DNA of 64,000 bases. Origin: an uncultured Clostridia bacterium (lineage in GTDB: Bacteria; Bacillota; Clostridia; Oscillospirales; Acutalibacteraceae). Shown here piece after piece: positions 32,078-40,918 of the stretch. How positions within the stretch are numbered: position 1 is the first letter of the stretch; each line of letters opens with the position of its first letter. The position numbers and the translations under genes were made by a program. The DNA is taken from positions 1-64,000 of the forward strand of contig CAKZZL010000027.1 of assembly GCA_937884995.1 (NCBI GenBank), given 5' to 3'. The notes beneath the pieces were generated by a model that saw only the letters and a program-made list of their open reading frames with translations, was not told the origin of the DNA and did no database searches.

Positions 32078-33310
32078 TTAATCTTTTTTGATAATTTTAA
32101 GAATCTCATTAAATTTCGGGGGCTTTCCGTACATCAGAACTCCCACACGGTAGATAAGAACTGCAAGATGGCCGAGTGCAATTACAGATATCAACAAAAT
32201 GGCGATGGATATTATTATCTCATAACCTGCAACAGAGCTCATGGCAATCCTTACAAACATTGCGAGCGGTGATGAGAACGGGATATATGAGAGCAGTTTC
32301 ATAACAGGACTGTCAACATTGCCCGATGACATAAAGAAGATGGGAACCATAAATGAAATCATCATTATAAATGTAAGAGGCATAGTCAATGTGCCTATAT
32401 CTTCCATTTTTGATGCCAGGGAGCCGAGAGCACCATATAGAAATGCATAAATCAAAAATCCCAAAAGGAAGAATATAATTGTATAAATTACAAGTGATGC
32501 TGGCATGTCAAAAATTGAAGAAATAATCTCGTTATCCTTCCAGGCTGAACGATTCACTGAAAAACATGCGACCGACCATATAAGGATCAGACTCATTTGT
32601 GCAAGACCTGCAGAGCCGGTCCCTAAAACCTTGCCGAAGATCAGCTGCTTCGGATCTGCGCTTGTTATGAGAAGCTCCATTGCTCGCGAGCTTTTTTCGG
32701 TTGCAACATTTTGTGCAATCATCTGACCGTAAACAATAATGGCAAGATAGAGGATAAACATCAATATGTATGTATAAAGGAAATTGTTTACCTGGTTTTT
32801 ACCTGTGATTATGTAATCAGCATTTATCTGGACTGCAATTACAGAGTCAATATCATCATTTGTAAGTCCCAGTTCTCCCAGGCGGCTTTGTTGATAATGA
32901 TATAAAAGCAGATCACTTATTTCTGAATCGGTAGAGTCATAAAGTCCCATGTCATTGACGATATAATCGTATTCGGTTTCAGATTTAATGACTACGGCAA
33001 TATCATAATCTCCGTCTTCAACAATTTTTTTTGCGTCCGTTTTTTCATCAAGAAGGCTTGTCTTTTCATTTGAAAGATTTTCCAAAAGATATTCTCCCAA
33101 ATGACCGGTTTCATCAATAACTGCAATAACCTTCTTGTTGGAACCGCCTATAACGGATGAAATTGATGATGTATCAAGCCCTGATGAATATCTCGGATAG
33201 AAAAGCAACAAGGCAGAGAGCAAAAGTATGGCGATAGTCAGGCCTATAAATACTTTATTAACTACAAGATTGAGAAATTCAAACTTAAATACCTTGAGAA
33301 AAGTTTTCAT
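32078..33310 (-). CDS. ABC-2 type permease (NatB/YhaP-like)
   Basis: 410 residues. An N-terminal membrane helix (about 20-38), a long extracytoplasmic domain (about 40-175), then five or six membrane helices. The cytoplasmic loop NVATEKSSRAMELLITSADPKQLIFGKVLG is the signature of the NatB-type exporters. It pairs with the ATPase just upstream (ATGA overlap). Members export sodium or peptides or confer antibiotic tolerance; the substrate here is unknown. Confidence 0.88.
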   Translation of the reverse strand: MKTFLKVFKFEFLNLVVNKVFIGLTIAILLLSALLLFYPRYSSGLDTSSISSVIGGSNKKVIAVIDETGHLGEYLLENLSNEKTSLLDEKTDAKKIVEDGDYDIAVVIKSETEYDYIVNDMGLYDSTDSEISDLLLYHYQQSRLGELGLTNDDIDSVIAVQINADYIITGKNQVNNFLYTYILMFILYLAIIVYGQMIAQNVATEKSSRAMELLITSADPKQLIFGKVLGTGSAGLAQMSLILIWSVACFSVNRSAWKDNEIISSIFDMPASLVIYTIIFFLLGFLIYAFLYGALGSLASKMEDIGTLTMPLTFIMMISFMVPIFFMSSGNVDSPVMKLLSYIPFSSPLAMFVRIAMSSVAGYEIIISIAILLISVIALGHLAVLIYRVGVLMYGKPPKFNEILKIIKKD

Positions 33311-34218
33311 ATCTGCCCCTCCGTGTAATGAATGAATATGTCATTAAGATTTGGCTCTTTTACACGAATACCATCGATATCTACTCCGAGAGCTGCGGCT
33401 TTCTCCATAAAATCAAATTTTCTGTTTTCATTGTCAAGTGTAACAAAAACACATCCATCTTGCATCACGAGATTTTTAACGAATGGCATCCCGGCATTAT
33501 TGATTGCATCAGTGACAGCTACCGTGTCTTCACAAGAAACCTCCATTATATTTCTGGCAAATTGGTGCTTTATGTCTCTTATAGTTCCGTTTGCGACAAT
33601 ATGTCCGCCGTTCAATATGACAATATCATTGCAGAATTCTTCTATATAGTTCATCTGGTGACTGGAAAAAAGAACGAGTTTTCCTTCTGAAATCAGTTCT
33701 TTAACAAGTTCCTTAAGTATTCCTGCGTTTACGGGGTCAAGACCTGAAAAAGGTTCATCCAGAACGATAATGTCCGGATCTGAAATCAGGGCAGCAATTA
33801 ACTGAACTTTCTGCTGATTGCCTTTTGAAAGGGAATCAAGACGTGTATTCTTGTATTCGCTTATTTCCAATTTTGCCAGAAGCCTGTCTATGTTTGCAGT
33901 TGCTTTCGCTCTCGGAACACCTTTAAGCTCGGCAAAATACATAAGCTGAGATGATATTTTCTTTTTGGGATAGAGACCGCGCTCTTCGGGTAAGTATCCG
34001 AAACTGACATTTGTATCGCTTATAGGTGTTTTGTCAATGTAAACAGCGCCGCTGTCCGGAGCGAAAACTTGCATAATAATACGTATAAGTGTTGTCTTCC
34101 CTGCTCCGTTTCTTCCAAGTACACCTAAGGCTTTACCGCTTTCGGCAGAAAAAGAGATCCCTTTCAGCACCTGCTTTTCGCCAAAGCTTTTATAGATATT
34201 ATTTACAGAAAGAATCAT
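33307..34218 (-). CDS. ABC transporter ATP-binding protein (NatA/YhaQ-like)
   Basis: 303 residues. Walker A GRNGAGKT at 35-42, ABC signature LSKGNQQ at 130-136, Walker B IIVLDEP at 150-156, D-loop SGLDP, and an SSHQ switch histidine. The C-terminal ~80 residues are the DUF4162 domain common in drug and sodium exporter ATPases. It is the first gene of a two-gene exporter operon. Confidence 0.92.
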   Translation of the reverse strand: MILSVNNIYKSFGEKQVLKGISFSAESGKALGVLGRNGAGKTTLIRIIMQVFAPDSGAVYIDKTPISDTNVSFGYLPEERGLYPKKKISSQLMYFAELKGVPRAKATANIDRLLAKLEISEYKNTRLDSLSKGNQQKVQLIAALISDPDIIVLDEPFSGLDPVNAGILKELVKELISEGKLVLFSSHQMNYIEEFCNDIVILNGGHIVANGTIRDIKHQFARNIMEVSCEDTVAVTDAINNAGMPFVKNLVMQDGCVFVTLDNENRKFDFMEKAAALGVDIDGIRVKEPNLNDIFIHYTEGQI

Positions 34219-34249
34219 CTTTAATCACATCCTGATTTCTAGTGTATTC

Positions 34250-34278
34250 AGTATAGCACAATCATCAGATTCATTCAA
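34250..34278 (-). promoter_or_regulatory. promoter of the ABC exporter operon
   Basis: Minus-strand TTGAAT (34278-34273) and TATACT (34255-34250) are separated by 17 bases, 31 bases before the start codon. Confidence 0.65.
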
Positions 34279-34330
34279 TAAATCGCCTGTAAGACTTTTG
34301 TAATAATTGCTTAATTTGTTGTAACAATTA

Positions 34331-34358
34331 TTGAAAAAGGTATAGATAGTATTATAAT
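34331..34358 (+). promoter_or_regulatory. promoter of the O-antigen-ligase-like gene
   Basis: TTGAAA (34331-34336) and TATAAT (34353-34358) are separated by 16 bases. Confidence 0.65.
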
Positions 34359-34381
34359 TTACTATGAATGGAGAAATGACT

Positions 34382-35818
34382 ATGGATATTTCTAAAAAAG
34401 AAAAATTCCATAATGACGTAGAGAAACTGCGACAGTTTATGCTAAGCACCCAATGGATGCTTTTGCTTTGTTGTTTTGCAGCTATTTTTGTGACTTTTAA
34501 GCTTGAAATAGTGGGCACACTGGTATTCGCGGTGATAGTCGGTATCAGCCTTGTTATCAATGATGATTTCATGGCAAGCCTTATGCCTTTCCTCTTAACA
34601 TATATGATTGCAATAAAAAACTATGACTCTTTTGATATTTTTATGCAATATATCTGGATTGCAATACCTCTTTCCTTGATGATAATTTCTCATTTTGTCT
34701 TGTATCGTAAAAAGTATAAGAGAAACATGACTATAAAGGGGAGTCAATTCAAGCCTATGCTCCTTGTATCATTTGCCATAGTACTTGGAGGTTTCGGCTT
34801 TATAAAAAAAGAGGAATTTTTTGCACTGACATCCGTTTATCACATGATTGCTCTGGGCTTTGGCATGCTTTTGTTATATCTTCTCTTTTATGCCAATATC
34901 GATGTTAATCCCAAATATTCGATGATAAATATGCTTACGCGAATAATGGTAATAGCAGGGCTTTTTGCCTCTTTTATGATAATTTCGCATTATCTCATAA
35001 ACATAAATTACGTTATAGACAGGATTACAACCCACAAGTCAATTTATGTCCAATGGCGTAATAATCTTTCGACAATACTTATGATTTGTATTCCCTTTGC
35101 TTTTCTTCAGGCAAATAAAAAATCATACTATACCATTGTCGGATTTATATATTATGCAGCAATACTGCTGACAGGTTCCAGAGGCGGACTGCTGTTTGGC
35201 GGTATAGAGCTTGCGATGTGTATAATAATGTTTGTACTTTATGATACAAGACGCAGACTTGCATATATCTTTATTTGTGCCTGTCTTGCTTTTGCATTCA
35301 TGATTTTCTCAAGACAATTCTTTGATTTTTTCGGATATACATTTAACAGATTGCTGACTGCATTGAGTGATTTTTTGGCGGGAGAGAGCCAGGAAACAAG
35401 AGCAATACATTGTGCCAGAGGGATCAACGATTTCCTGAATCACCCTATATTCGGAACGGGACTTGGGTATATGGGCAACAGAGATGTTTTTCCGTCTAAA
35501 GAATTTGCACTTTGCTGGTATCATTGCGAAGTTATACAAATACCTGCTTCCTTCGGACTTTTCGGTATAATCGCTTATGTTTATCAGTTTATAAAGAGAA
35601 ATATACTTTTATGGAAGAAGGCAACTCTCTTTAATATGACAATTTTCCTTTCATATATAAGTCTGGAAATGATGTCACTTGTTAATCCCGGTATTTTGGC
35701 TCCGATACCTTATCTTTTACTCATAACAATATTTATGGTAATTGTAGAAAAGTGTGACAAAGGCGAATATCAGGAGAAGATATATATCAGGAAAAAGAAA
35801 AAAGAAAGCGAAGAATAA
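34382..35818 (+). CDS. O-antigen ligase/polymerase-family membrane protein (Wzy/WaaL-like)
   Basis: About 478 residues with ten to twelve hydrophobic helices. The PF04932-type region shows LTGSRGGLLFGG and, after a large outside loop, HPIFGTGLGYMGNR and a histidine-containing WYHCEV segment; family members use conserved Arg and His residues in such loops to move polyprenyl-linked glycans. It stands alone with no glycosyltransferases nearby, so the glycan is unknown. The ATG at 34382 is preferred because GGAGAA lies 10 bases upstream; ATGs at 34364 and 34376 are in frame but badly spaced. Confidence 0.8.
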   Translation: MDISKKEKFHNDVEKLRQFMLSTQWMLLLCCFAAIFVTFKLEIVGTLVFAVIVGISLVINDDFMASLMPFLLTYMIAIKNYDSFDIFMQYIWIAIPLSLMIISHFVLYRKKYKRNMTIKGSQFKPMLLVSFAIVLGGFGFIKKEEFFALTSVYHMIALGFGMLLLYLLFYANIDVNPKYSMINMLTRIMVIAGLFASFMIISHYLININYVIDRITTHKSIYVQWRNNLSTILMICIPFAFLQANKKSYYTIVGFIYYAAILLTGSRGGLLFGGIELAMCIIMFVLYDTRRRLAYIFICACLAFAFMIFSRQFFDFFGYTFNRLLTALSDFLAGESQETRAIHCARGINDFLNHPIFGTGLGYMGNRDVFPSKEFALCWYHCEVIQIPASFGLFGIIAYVYQFIKRNILLWKKATLFNMTIFLSYISLEMMSLVNPGILAPIPYLLLITIFMVIVEKCDKGEYQEKIYIRKKKKESEE

Positions 35819-35891
35819 CTGTATTCACTCAGATTATGTCCGAATTTTGCCTGAAACAGACCGGCTGGCTTATCTAAGAGAAAAATAAAAC

Positions 35892-35920
35892 TTGACTTTA
35901 AGTCAAACTATTGATATAAT
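35892..35920 (+). promoter_or_regulatory. promoter of rpsF-ssb-rpsR
   Basis: TTGACT (35892-35897) and TATAAT (35915-35920) are separated by 17 bases. Confidence 0.8.
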
Positions 35921-35928
35921 TCATATTT

Positions 35929-35980
35929 GCCGCTATGATTTGCGGTATTCCTTCCCCTTAAGATGACATCTAAGGGGCAG
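35929..35980 (+). ncRNA. probable S6:S18 autoregulatory leader
   Basis: Two hairpins lie between the promoter and rpsF: CCGC/GCGG (35930-35933 with 35942-35945) and CCCCTTA/TAAGGGG (35954-35960 with 35971-35977), the second capped by GAT/ATC. Many bacteria control rpsF-ssb-rpsR by S6:S18 binding a leader hairpin with a conserved CCG. The match to that motif is suggestive, not proven. Confidence 0.5.
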
Positions 35981-36002
35981 AGTCCATAAGGAGGTAAAAA
36001 AC

Positions 36003-36281
36003 ATGTCAAAGTATGAAACCATTCTTGTCTTCTCAGTAAATGAAGGCGATGAAAAGGCAGCAGAACTCGTTGAGAAGTTTAAGGCTCTTATCGAGGCAAA
36101 CGGTACACTTGAGAGTGTCGATGAGTGGGGAAAGAGAAAGCTCGCTTACCTTATTAATGATGAGGCAGAGGGCTATTATGCTCTTTATAATTTTGAAAGC
36201 GAATCTGCATTCCCGGCTGAACTCGAGCGTATTGCAAAGATCACTGACGGTGTTCTCCGCTCATTGGTCGTTAAGAAGTAA
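36003..36281 (+). CDS. rpsF: 30S ribosomal protein S6
   Basis: 92 residues: KYETILVFSVNEGDEKAAELVEKF and DEWGKRKLAYLINDEAEGYY are standard S6. It binds S18 on the 30S platform. AAGGAGG lies 9 bases upstream of the ATG. Confidence 0.97.
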   Translation: MSKYETILVFSVNEGDEKAAELVEKFKALIEANGTLESVDEWGKRKLAYLINDEAEGYYALYNFESESAFPAELERIAKITDGVLRSLVVKK

Positions 36282-36294
36282 TCGGAGGTATGTT

Positions 36295-36768
36295 ATGATA
36301 AATCATGCAGTAATTATGGGCAGATTAACAACAGACCCTGAACTTCGTACAACACAGACAGGTGTTTCAGTTACATCTTTTACAGTAGCCGTTGAGCGCT
36401 CATTCAAGAGCGGCGGAGAAAGACAGACAGATTTTATCAATTGTGTTGCTTGGCGTAACACTGCTGATTTTGTGTCTAATTATTTCCACAAGGGCCAGAT
36501 GATTGCAGTTGAAGGATCAATCCAGACACGCACTTATGAAGATAATAACGGAAACAAGCGTTATGTAGTTGAAATAGTTGCTAGCAACGTTTCTTTTTGC
36601 GGCAGCAAAAATGAAAATGCAGGTAGCGCAGCTGCTCCATCACAAGATTCAGCTCCGACAGCATCTTATCAAAGTACGGATGCAGGAAGTTTTTCTGTTC
36701 TTCCGGATGAGGATTCACAGGCATTCCCATCATTTAACGAAGAAGACGATGAAAATCTTCCATTCTAA
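36295..36768 (+). CDS. ssb: single-stranded DNA-binding protein
   Basis: 157 residues. OB-fold with NHAVIMGRLTTDPELRTTQTGVSVTSFTVAVERSFK and DFINCVAWRNTADFVSNYFHKGQ, a flexible Ser/Ala-rich linker, and the acidic tip DDENLPF that recruits replication and repair proteins. The ATG at 36295 is 8 bases after CGGAGG; longer frames begin inside rpsF and are spurious. Confidence 0.97.
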   Translation: MINHAVIMGRLTTDPELRTTQTGVSVTSFTVAVERSFKSGGERQTDFINCVAWRNTADFVSNYFHKGQMIAVEGSIQTRTYEDNNGNKRYVVEIVASNVSFCGSKNENAGSAAAPSQDSAPTASYQSTDAGSFSVLPDEDSQAFPSFNEEDDENLPF

Positions 36769-36795
36769 TTTCACTAACATCAGGAGGACAATATA

Positions 36796-37038
36796 ATGGC
36801 TTACGAAAAAGGTGCAAGACCAGCAAGAAGACCACGTAAAAAGGTATGTGCATTTTGTGTTGAAAAAATTGATAAAATCGATTACAAAGATGCAGCTAAA
36901 CTTCGTCGTTACACATCTGAAAGAGCAAAGATTTTGCCTCGCAGAGTAACAGGCACATGTGCATATCATCAGAGAGAACTTACAACTGCCATCAAGAGAG
37001 CAAGACAGATTGCAATTCTCCCATATACAAGTGACTAA
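36796..37038 (+). CDS. rpsR: 30S ribosomal protein S18
   Basis: 80 residues: RPRKKVCAFCVEKIDKIDYKDAAKLRRY with a CxxC pair, ending TTAIKRARQIAILPYTSD. It forms the platform pair with S6 encoded two genes upstream. AGGAGG precedes the start. Confidence 0.97.
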   Translation: MAYEKGARPARRPRKKVCAFCVEKIDKIDYKDAAKLRRYTSERAKILPRRVTGTCAYHQRELTTAIKRARQIAILPYTSD

Positions 37039-37041
37039 ATG

Positions 37042-37066
37042 AAAGGGGACCGGAGGGTCCCTTTTT
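37042..37066 (+). terminator. terminator after rpsR
   Basis: AAAGGG(G)ACC and GGTCCCTTT pair with one bulged G around a four-base loop, followed by TTTTT. Confidence 0.88.
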
Positions 37067-37090
37067 GTGCCTTTCAACGACTTTGTTTTG

Positions 37091-37120
37091 TTGACTTTTA
37101 TATCTTCATAATGATATAAT
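37091..37120 (+). promoter_or_regulatory. fba promoter
   Basis: TTGACT (37091-37096) and TATAAT (37115-37120) are separated by 18 bases. Confidence 0.75.
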
Positions 37121-37157
37121 TGCTTTTAGATTTTTTATATAAGGAGTGTATAAAATT

Positions 37158-38093
37158 ATGCCATTAGTAACAACAACTGAAATGTTCAAAAAAGCATATG
37201 AGGGAGGATACTCCATAGGTGCTTTTAACGTAAATAATATGGAAATAATTCAGGGTATTACAAGAGCTGCAAAAAAGATGAATGCACCGGTTATTCTTCA
37301 ATGCTCATCAGGCGCAAGGAAGTATGCATCTCATGATTATCTTGTAGCTATGGTTAAGGCTGCAGCAGAAGAGACAGGACTTCCTATAGCTCTTCACCTT
37401 GACCACGGCCCTGACTTTGAAACATGCAAGTCATGTATAGACGGCGGATTTACATCGGTTATGATCGATGGTTCATCTCTTCCTTATGAGGAAAACATCG
37501 CTTTGACTAAAAAGGTCGTTGACTATGCACATGCACACGGCGTTGTAGTTGAGGGAGAACTCGGCACACTCGCAGGTGTTGAAGACGATGTAGTTGTTGA
37601 GGCAGGTAATGAATCATATACAAGACCGGAGCAGGTTGAAGATTTCGTTAAGAGAACAGGTGTTGATTCTCTTGCAATAGCTATCGGAACATCTCATGGC
37701 GCATATAAATTTAAGCCGGGCCAGAAACCACAGCTTCGTTTCGATATTCTTGAAGAAGTTGAAAAGAGACTTCCCGGATTCCCGATAGTTCTCCATGGCG
37801 CAAGTTCTGTTAACCAGGATGACATCAAGACTATTAATGAATTCGGCGGACAGATGCCTGATGCTATAGGTATTCCGGAAGAAATGCTCAGAAAAGCTTC
37901 TTCAATGGCGGTTTGCAAAATAAACGTAGACTCCGATATCCGTATAGCAATGACAGCAGCAATACGTAAGCATTTTGCTGAAAATCCGACTCATTTTGAC
38001 CCTAGACAATATCTTACTCCTGCACGTGATGCAATCGAAGCTGTTGTATCACATAAGATCGAGACTGTTTTCGGCTCAAAAGATAAAGCATAA
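37158..38093 (+). CDS. fba: class II fructose-bisphosphate aldolase
   Basis: 311 residues. Zinc ligands and catalytic residues are visible in ALHLDHGPD (Asp and His), GTSHGAYKF and VLHGASSV; the NVDSD phosphate site follows. It splits fructose-1,6-bisphosphate in glycolysis. Single-gene unit with its own promoter and terminator. The ATG at 37158 gives the usual MPLVTTTEMF start, with AAGGAG 11 bases upstream. Confidence 0.95.
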   Translation: MPLVTTTEMFKKAYEGGYSIGAFNVNNMEIIQGITRAAKKMNAPVILQCSSGARKYASHDYLVAMVKAAAEETGLPIALHLDHGPDFETCKSCIDGGFTSVMIDGSSLPYEENIALTKKVVDYAHAHGVVVEGELGTLAGVEDDVVVEAGNESYTRPEQVEDFVKRTGVDSLAIAIGTSHGAYKFKPGQKPQLRFDILEEVEKRLPGFPIVLHGASSVNQDDIKTINEFGGQMPDAIGIPEEMLRKASSMAVCKINVDSDIRIAMTAAIRKHFAENPTHFDPRQYLTPARDAIEAVVSHKIETVFGSKDKA

Positions 38094-38126
38094 GCCTGAC
38101 TTATTAAATTGGATATATACTTTGAG

Positions 38127-38156
38127 GATGCTTCTCGAAAGAGGAGCATCTTTTTT
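38127..38156 (+). terminator. fba terminator
   Basis: GATGCTTCTC and GAGGAGCATC pair (one G-U) around a GAAA tetraloop, followed by TTTTTT. Confidence 0.92.
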
Positions 38157-38174
38157 ATGCGAGAAGATAAATAT

Positions 38175-38218
38175 AAGGCCGTAAGATTCATCACCAAAGC
38201 AGCGATGGTTACGGCCTT
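38175..38218 (-). terminator. pyr operon terminator
   Basis: AAGGCCGTAA and TTACGGCCTT form a 10-base perfect outer stem with a 24-base internal section containing CCATC/GATGG-like pairing. On the minus strand it is followed by ATATTTAT. Confidence 0.7.
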
Positions 38219-38231
38219 AAATTTATGATAT

Positions 38232-38648
38232 TTACTCGAATTTTGTTTCGCAATAGGCACATCTGTATATGCCGTGCTCTTTATCTGTCAAATTGAATAT
38301 CTGATCAAGTTCTTGCTCTGTAGATGATATACAGCGCGGGTTTTTACATTTAATGACATTCACAAGTCTTTTTGGAAGCTCGATTTTATGCTTGTCGACC
38401 AGCTTTCCGTCTTTAATAAAGCTGACTGTTGCGCTTGGGTCTGCAAATCCGATAATATCCAAATCAACCGGGATGTCGGCATCAATTTTTATGATATCTT
38501 TTTTACCCATTTTACGGCTTGTGACATTCTTTATGAGCGCAACTGAAACATCCAGGTCATCCAGATGCAGCAGTTCATAAAGCTTCATTCCCTGTCCCGC
38601 CGTTATATGATCTATAACTACGCCGTTTTGAATTGAATCTATTGTCAT
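38232..38648 (-). CDS. pyrI: aspartate carbamoyltransferase regulatory subunit
   Basis: 138 residues. An N-terminal nucleotide-binding domain (about 1-95) and a zinc domain with Cys101, Cys106, Cys130 and Cys133. It binds PyrB and gives allosteric control by nucleotides. The start overlaps pyrB by ATGA. Last gene of the pyr operon. Confidence 0.95.
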   Translation of the reverse strand: MTIDSIQNGVVIDHITAGQGMKLYELLHLDDLDVSVALIKNVTSRKMGKKDIIKIDADIPVDLDIIGFADPSATVSFIKDGKLVDKHKIELPKRLVNVIKCKNPRCISSTEQELDQIFNLTDKEHGIYRCAYCETKFE

Positions 38649-39568
38649 ATTGTTCCCGCCTCTCTGAGAAGTTCAAGGATTAATGCCATACGCATATATT
38701 TTCCGTTCAAGACCTGCTTGAAATAGCATGCCCTGGAATCATCATCGATTGCAACGCTTATTTCATTTACTCTCGGCAGGGGATGCATTACGGACAAATC
38801 CTTTTTTGCTTTTGCAAGTTTGTCGGGAGTAAGTATATAGCTGTCTTTAAGCCTTAAATAATCCTCTTCATTGAAGAAACGTTCTCTCTGCACCCTGGTC
38901 ATATAAAGTATATCAAGAGAGGGTATGGACTTATCAAGATCAGTAGTCTGCGTATATGGTATCTTATTTGCACGCAGGAGATCTTTTTTTACATAACTCG
39001 GAAGTTTCAACTCTTCAGGAGAAATAAGAACAAACTTGATATTTTCATATCTTGATAGTGCATTTATGAGAGAGTGTACGGTTCTTCCGAATTTCAAATC
39101 CCCGCAAAGCCCTATAGTAAGGTTGTCAAAATGTCCCTTTTCACGATATATTGTCAGAAGGTCCGCAAGTGTTTGCGTAGGATGGCAATGACCGCCGTCT
39201 CCTGCATTTATTACAGGTATTGTCGCATTGTTTGCGGCGACAAGTGCTGCGCCCTCCTTAGGATGGCGCATTGCAATAATATCTGCATAGCAGCTGACGG
39301 TCTTTGCTGTGTCTGCGACACTTTCACCCTTGGCTGCCGATGATGACATAGCATCGGTCATGGATATTACATGACCTCCGAGTTCATACATGGCTGCCTC
39401 GAAGCTCATCCTTGTACGTGTCGAAGGTTCAAAAAACAATGTTGCAAGTTTTTTGCCGTCACATACATGCGCATATTTTTGCGGATTTTCAATAATGTCA
39501 TTTGCGAGATTGATTAAATCTTCAAGTTCCTGTGTTGAAAAATCAACAATATCAATAATGCTTCTCAT
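38645..39568 (-). CDS. pyrB: aspartate carbamoyltransferase catalytic subunit
   Basis: 307 residues. The carbamoyl phosphate site FFEPSTRTR is at 45-53, followed by SSSAAKGES, RHPKEGA, GDGGHCHPTQ and MHPLPRVNE, all standard for the PyrI-regulated class. Second committed step of UMP synthesis. Confidence 0.97.
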   Translation of the reverse strand: MRSIIDIVDFSTQELEDLINLANDIIENPQKYAHVCDGKKLATLFFEPSTRTRMSFEAAMYELGGHVISMTDAMSSSAAKGESVADTAKTVSCYADIIAMRHPKEGAALVAANNATIPVINAGDGGHCHPTQTLADLLTIYREKGHFDNLTIGLCGDLKFGRTVHSLINALSRYENIKFVLISPEELKLPSYVKKDLLRANKIPYTQTTDLDKSIPSLDILYMTRVQRERFFNEEDYLRLKDSYILTPDKLAKAKKDLSVMHPLPRVNEISVAIDDDSRACYFKQVLNGKYMRMALILELLREAGTI

Positions 39569-39572
39569 TCTT

Positions 39573-40208
39573 TTATCCTATCCAGCTTTCATCTGATGGG
39601 TTGTTTCTGAATTTAATAAGCCTTGAAATATCCTCATCTTTTATATATCCTTCTTGGGCTGCGATTTTTGTTATGGAGTCAAAATCTGTGAGAGATATAT
39701 TCTTTACATCTGCTTCTTTCAATCTGTCAATGCCTTTTTGCATACCGTATGTGAAGATGGATACAATACCTAAAACATCTGCGCCTGCTTTTCTCAATAC
39801 ATCAACGACCTCAAGAACGCTTCCGCCGGTTGAAATCAAATCTTCAACAACAACGACCTTCTGTCCGGCCTCCAGTTTGCCTTCTATCTGGTTTTGCCTT
39901 CCATGGTCCTTGGCGCCTGAACGGACATAACCCATAGGTAAGTCCATAATATGTGCTGTGATTGCGGCATGCGCTATTCCCGCAGTTGAGGTTCCCATAA
40001 GAACCTGGACATCGGGATAATTCTCTTTAATCAGCTGAGCAAGTCCGTTTTCCACATCAGTTCTCACTTTTGGAGCAGTAAGCGTGAGCCTGTTATCACA
40101 ATAGATGGGACTCTTGATACCGCTTGCCCATGTGAAAGGCTCATCCGGTCTGAAAAAGACTGCCTTTATTTCCAAGAGATCTTTTGCGATGATTTCATTA
40201 AGATTCAT
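39573..40208 (-). CDS. pyrE: orotate phosphoribosyltransferase
   Basis: 211 residues. The PRPP motif VVVVEDLISTGGS and RSGAKDHG (catalytic Lys region) identify PyrE. It makes OMP from orotate and PRPP. It lies 11 bases after pyrF and 4 before pyrB. Confidence 0.95.
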   Translation of the reverse strand: MNLNEIIAKDLLEIKAVFFRPDEPFTWASGIKSPIYCDNRLTLTAPKVRTDVENGLAQLIKENYPDVQVLMGTSTAGIAHAAITAHIMDLPMGYVRSGAKDHGRQNQIEGKLEAGQKVVVVEDLISTGGSVLEVVDVLRKAGADVLGIVSIFTYGMQKGIDRLKEADVKNISLTDFDSITKIAAQEGYIKDEDISRLIKFRNNPSDESWIG

Positions 40209-40219
40209 TGTCTTTTCTC

Positions 40220-40918
40220 CTAATCTACAAATTCATTAATGCATCTTTCATATGCCTTCAGAGGATCTTTTGCTGCAGTAATCGGTCTTCCGACAACTAT
40301 ATAGTCAGAACCGGCAACCTTTGCCTGAAGCGGAGTCATAACCCTTTTCTGGTCGCCGACATCTCCGTCTGCAAATCTTACACCGGGAGTGACAGTCAGA
40401 AAATCCTTTCCGCATGCGTCATGAACTTTCTGAGCCTCAAGCGGAGAACATACTACTCCGTCAAGACCTGCTGTTTTTGCATTCTTTGCATAATGAATAA
40501 CCACTTTATCAATCGGCTCATGAATGAGAAGATCGTTTTCCATTGCTTCCTGGTCTGTGGAAGTGAGCTGGGTTACTGCAATGAGCAAAGGTCTTGTGCC
40601 GTCAGGACGTATAAGCCCTTCAAGGGCGGCTTCCATCATCCTCTTTGTGCCGGATGCATGCAGATTACAAATATCAACATCAAGATTTGAAAGTACATTC
40701 ATAGATTTCTTTACGGTATTCGGTATATCATGAAGCTTTAAATCCAGAAATATCTTATGACCTCTTGCTTTTATTTCCTTGATAATTGAAGGTCCTTCGG
40801 CATAGAAAAGTTCCATACCGATTTTAACAAAAGGCTTTTTATCTCCGAAATTATCAAGAAAGGCAAGCGTTTCTTCCTTACTCGCAAAGTCACATGCTAT
40901 GATTACATCTCTACCCAT
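40220..40918 (-). CDS. pyrF: orotidine 5'-phosphate decarboxylase
   Basis: 232 residues, group 1 type. The catalytic FLDLKLHDIPNT is present (Lys-Asp tetrad), plus VTPGVR and VVGRPIT phosphate-binding segments. The ATG at 40918 has GGAG 9 bases upstream and overlaps the pyrD stop by 8 bases; a TTG three codons earlier is less likely. Confidence 0.95.
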   Translation of the reverse strand: MGRDVIIACDFASKEETLAFLDNFGDKKPFVKIGMELFYAEGPSIIKEIKARGHKIFLDLKLHDIPNTVKKSMNVLSNLDVDICNLHASGTKRMMEAALEGLIRPDGTRPLLIAVTQLTSTDQEAMENDLLIHEPIDKVVIHYAKNAKTAGLDGVVCSPLEAQKVHDACGKDFLTVTPGVRFADGDVGDQKRVMTPLQAKVAGSDYIVVGRPITAAKDPLKAYERCINEFVD

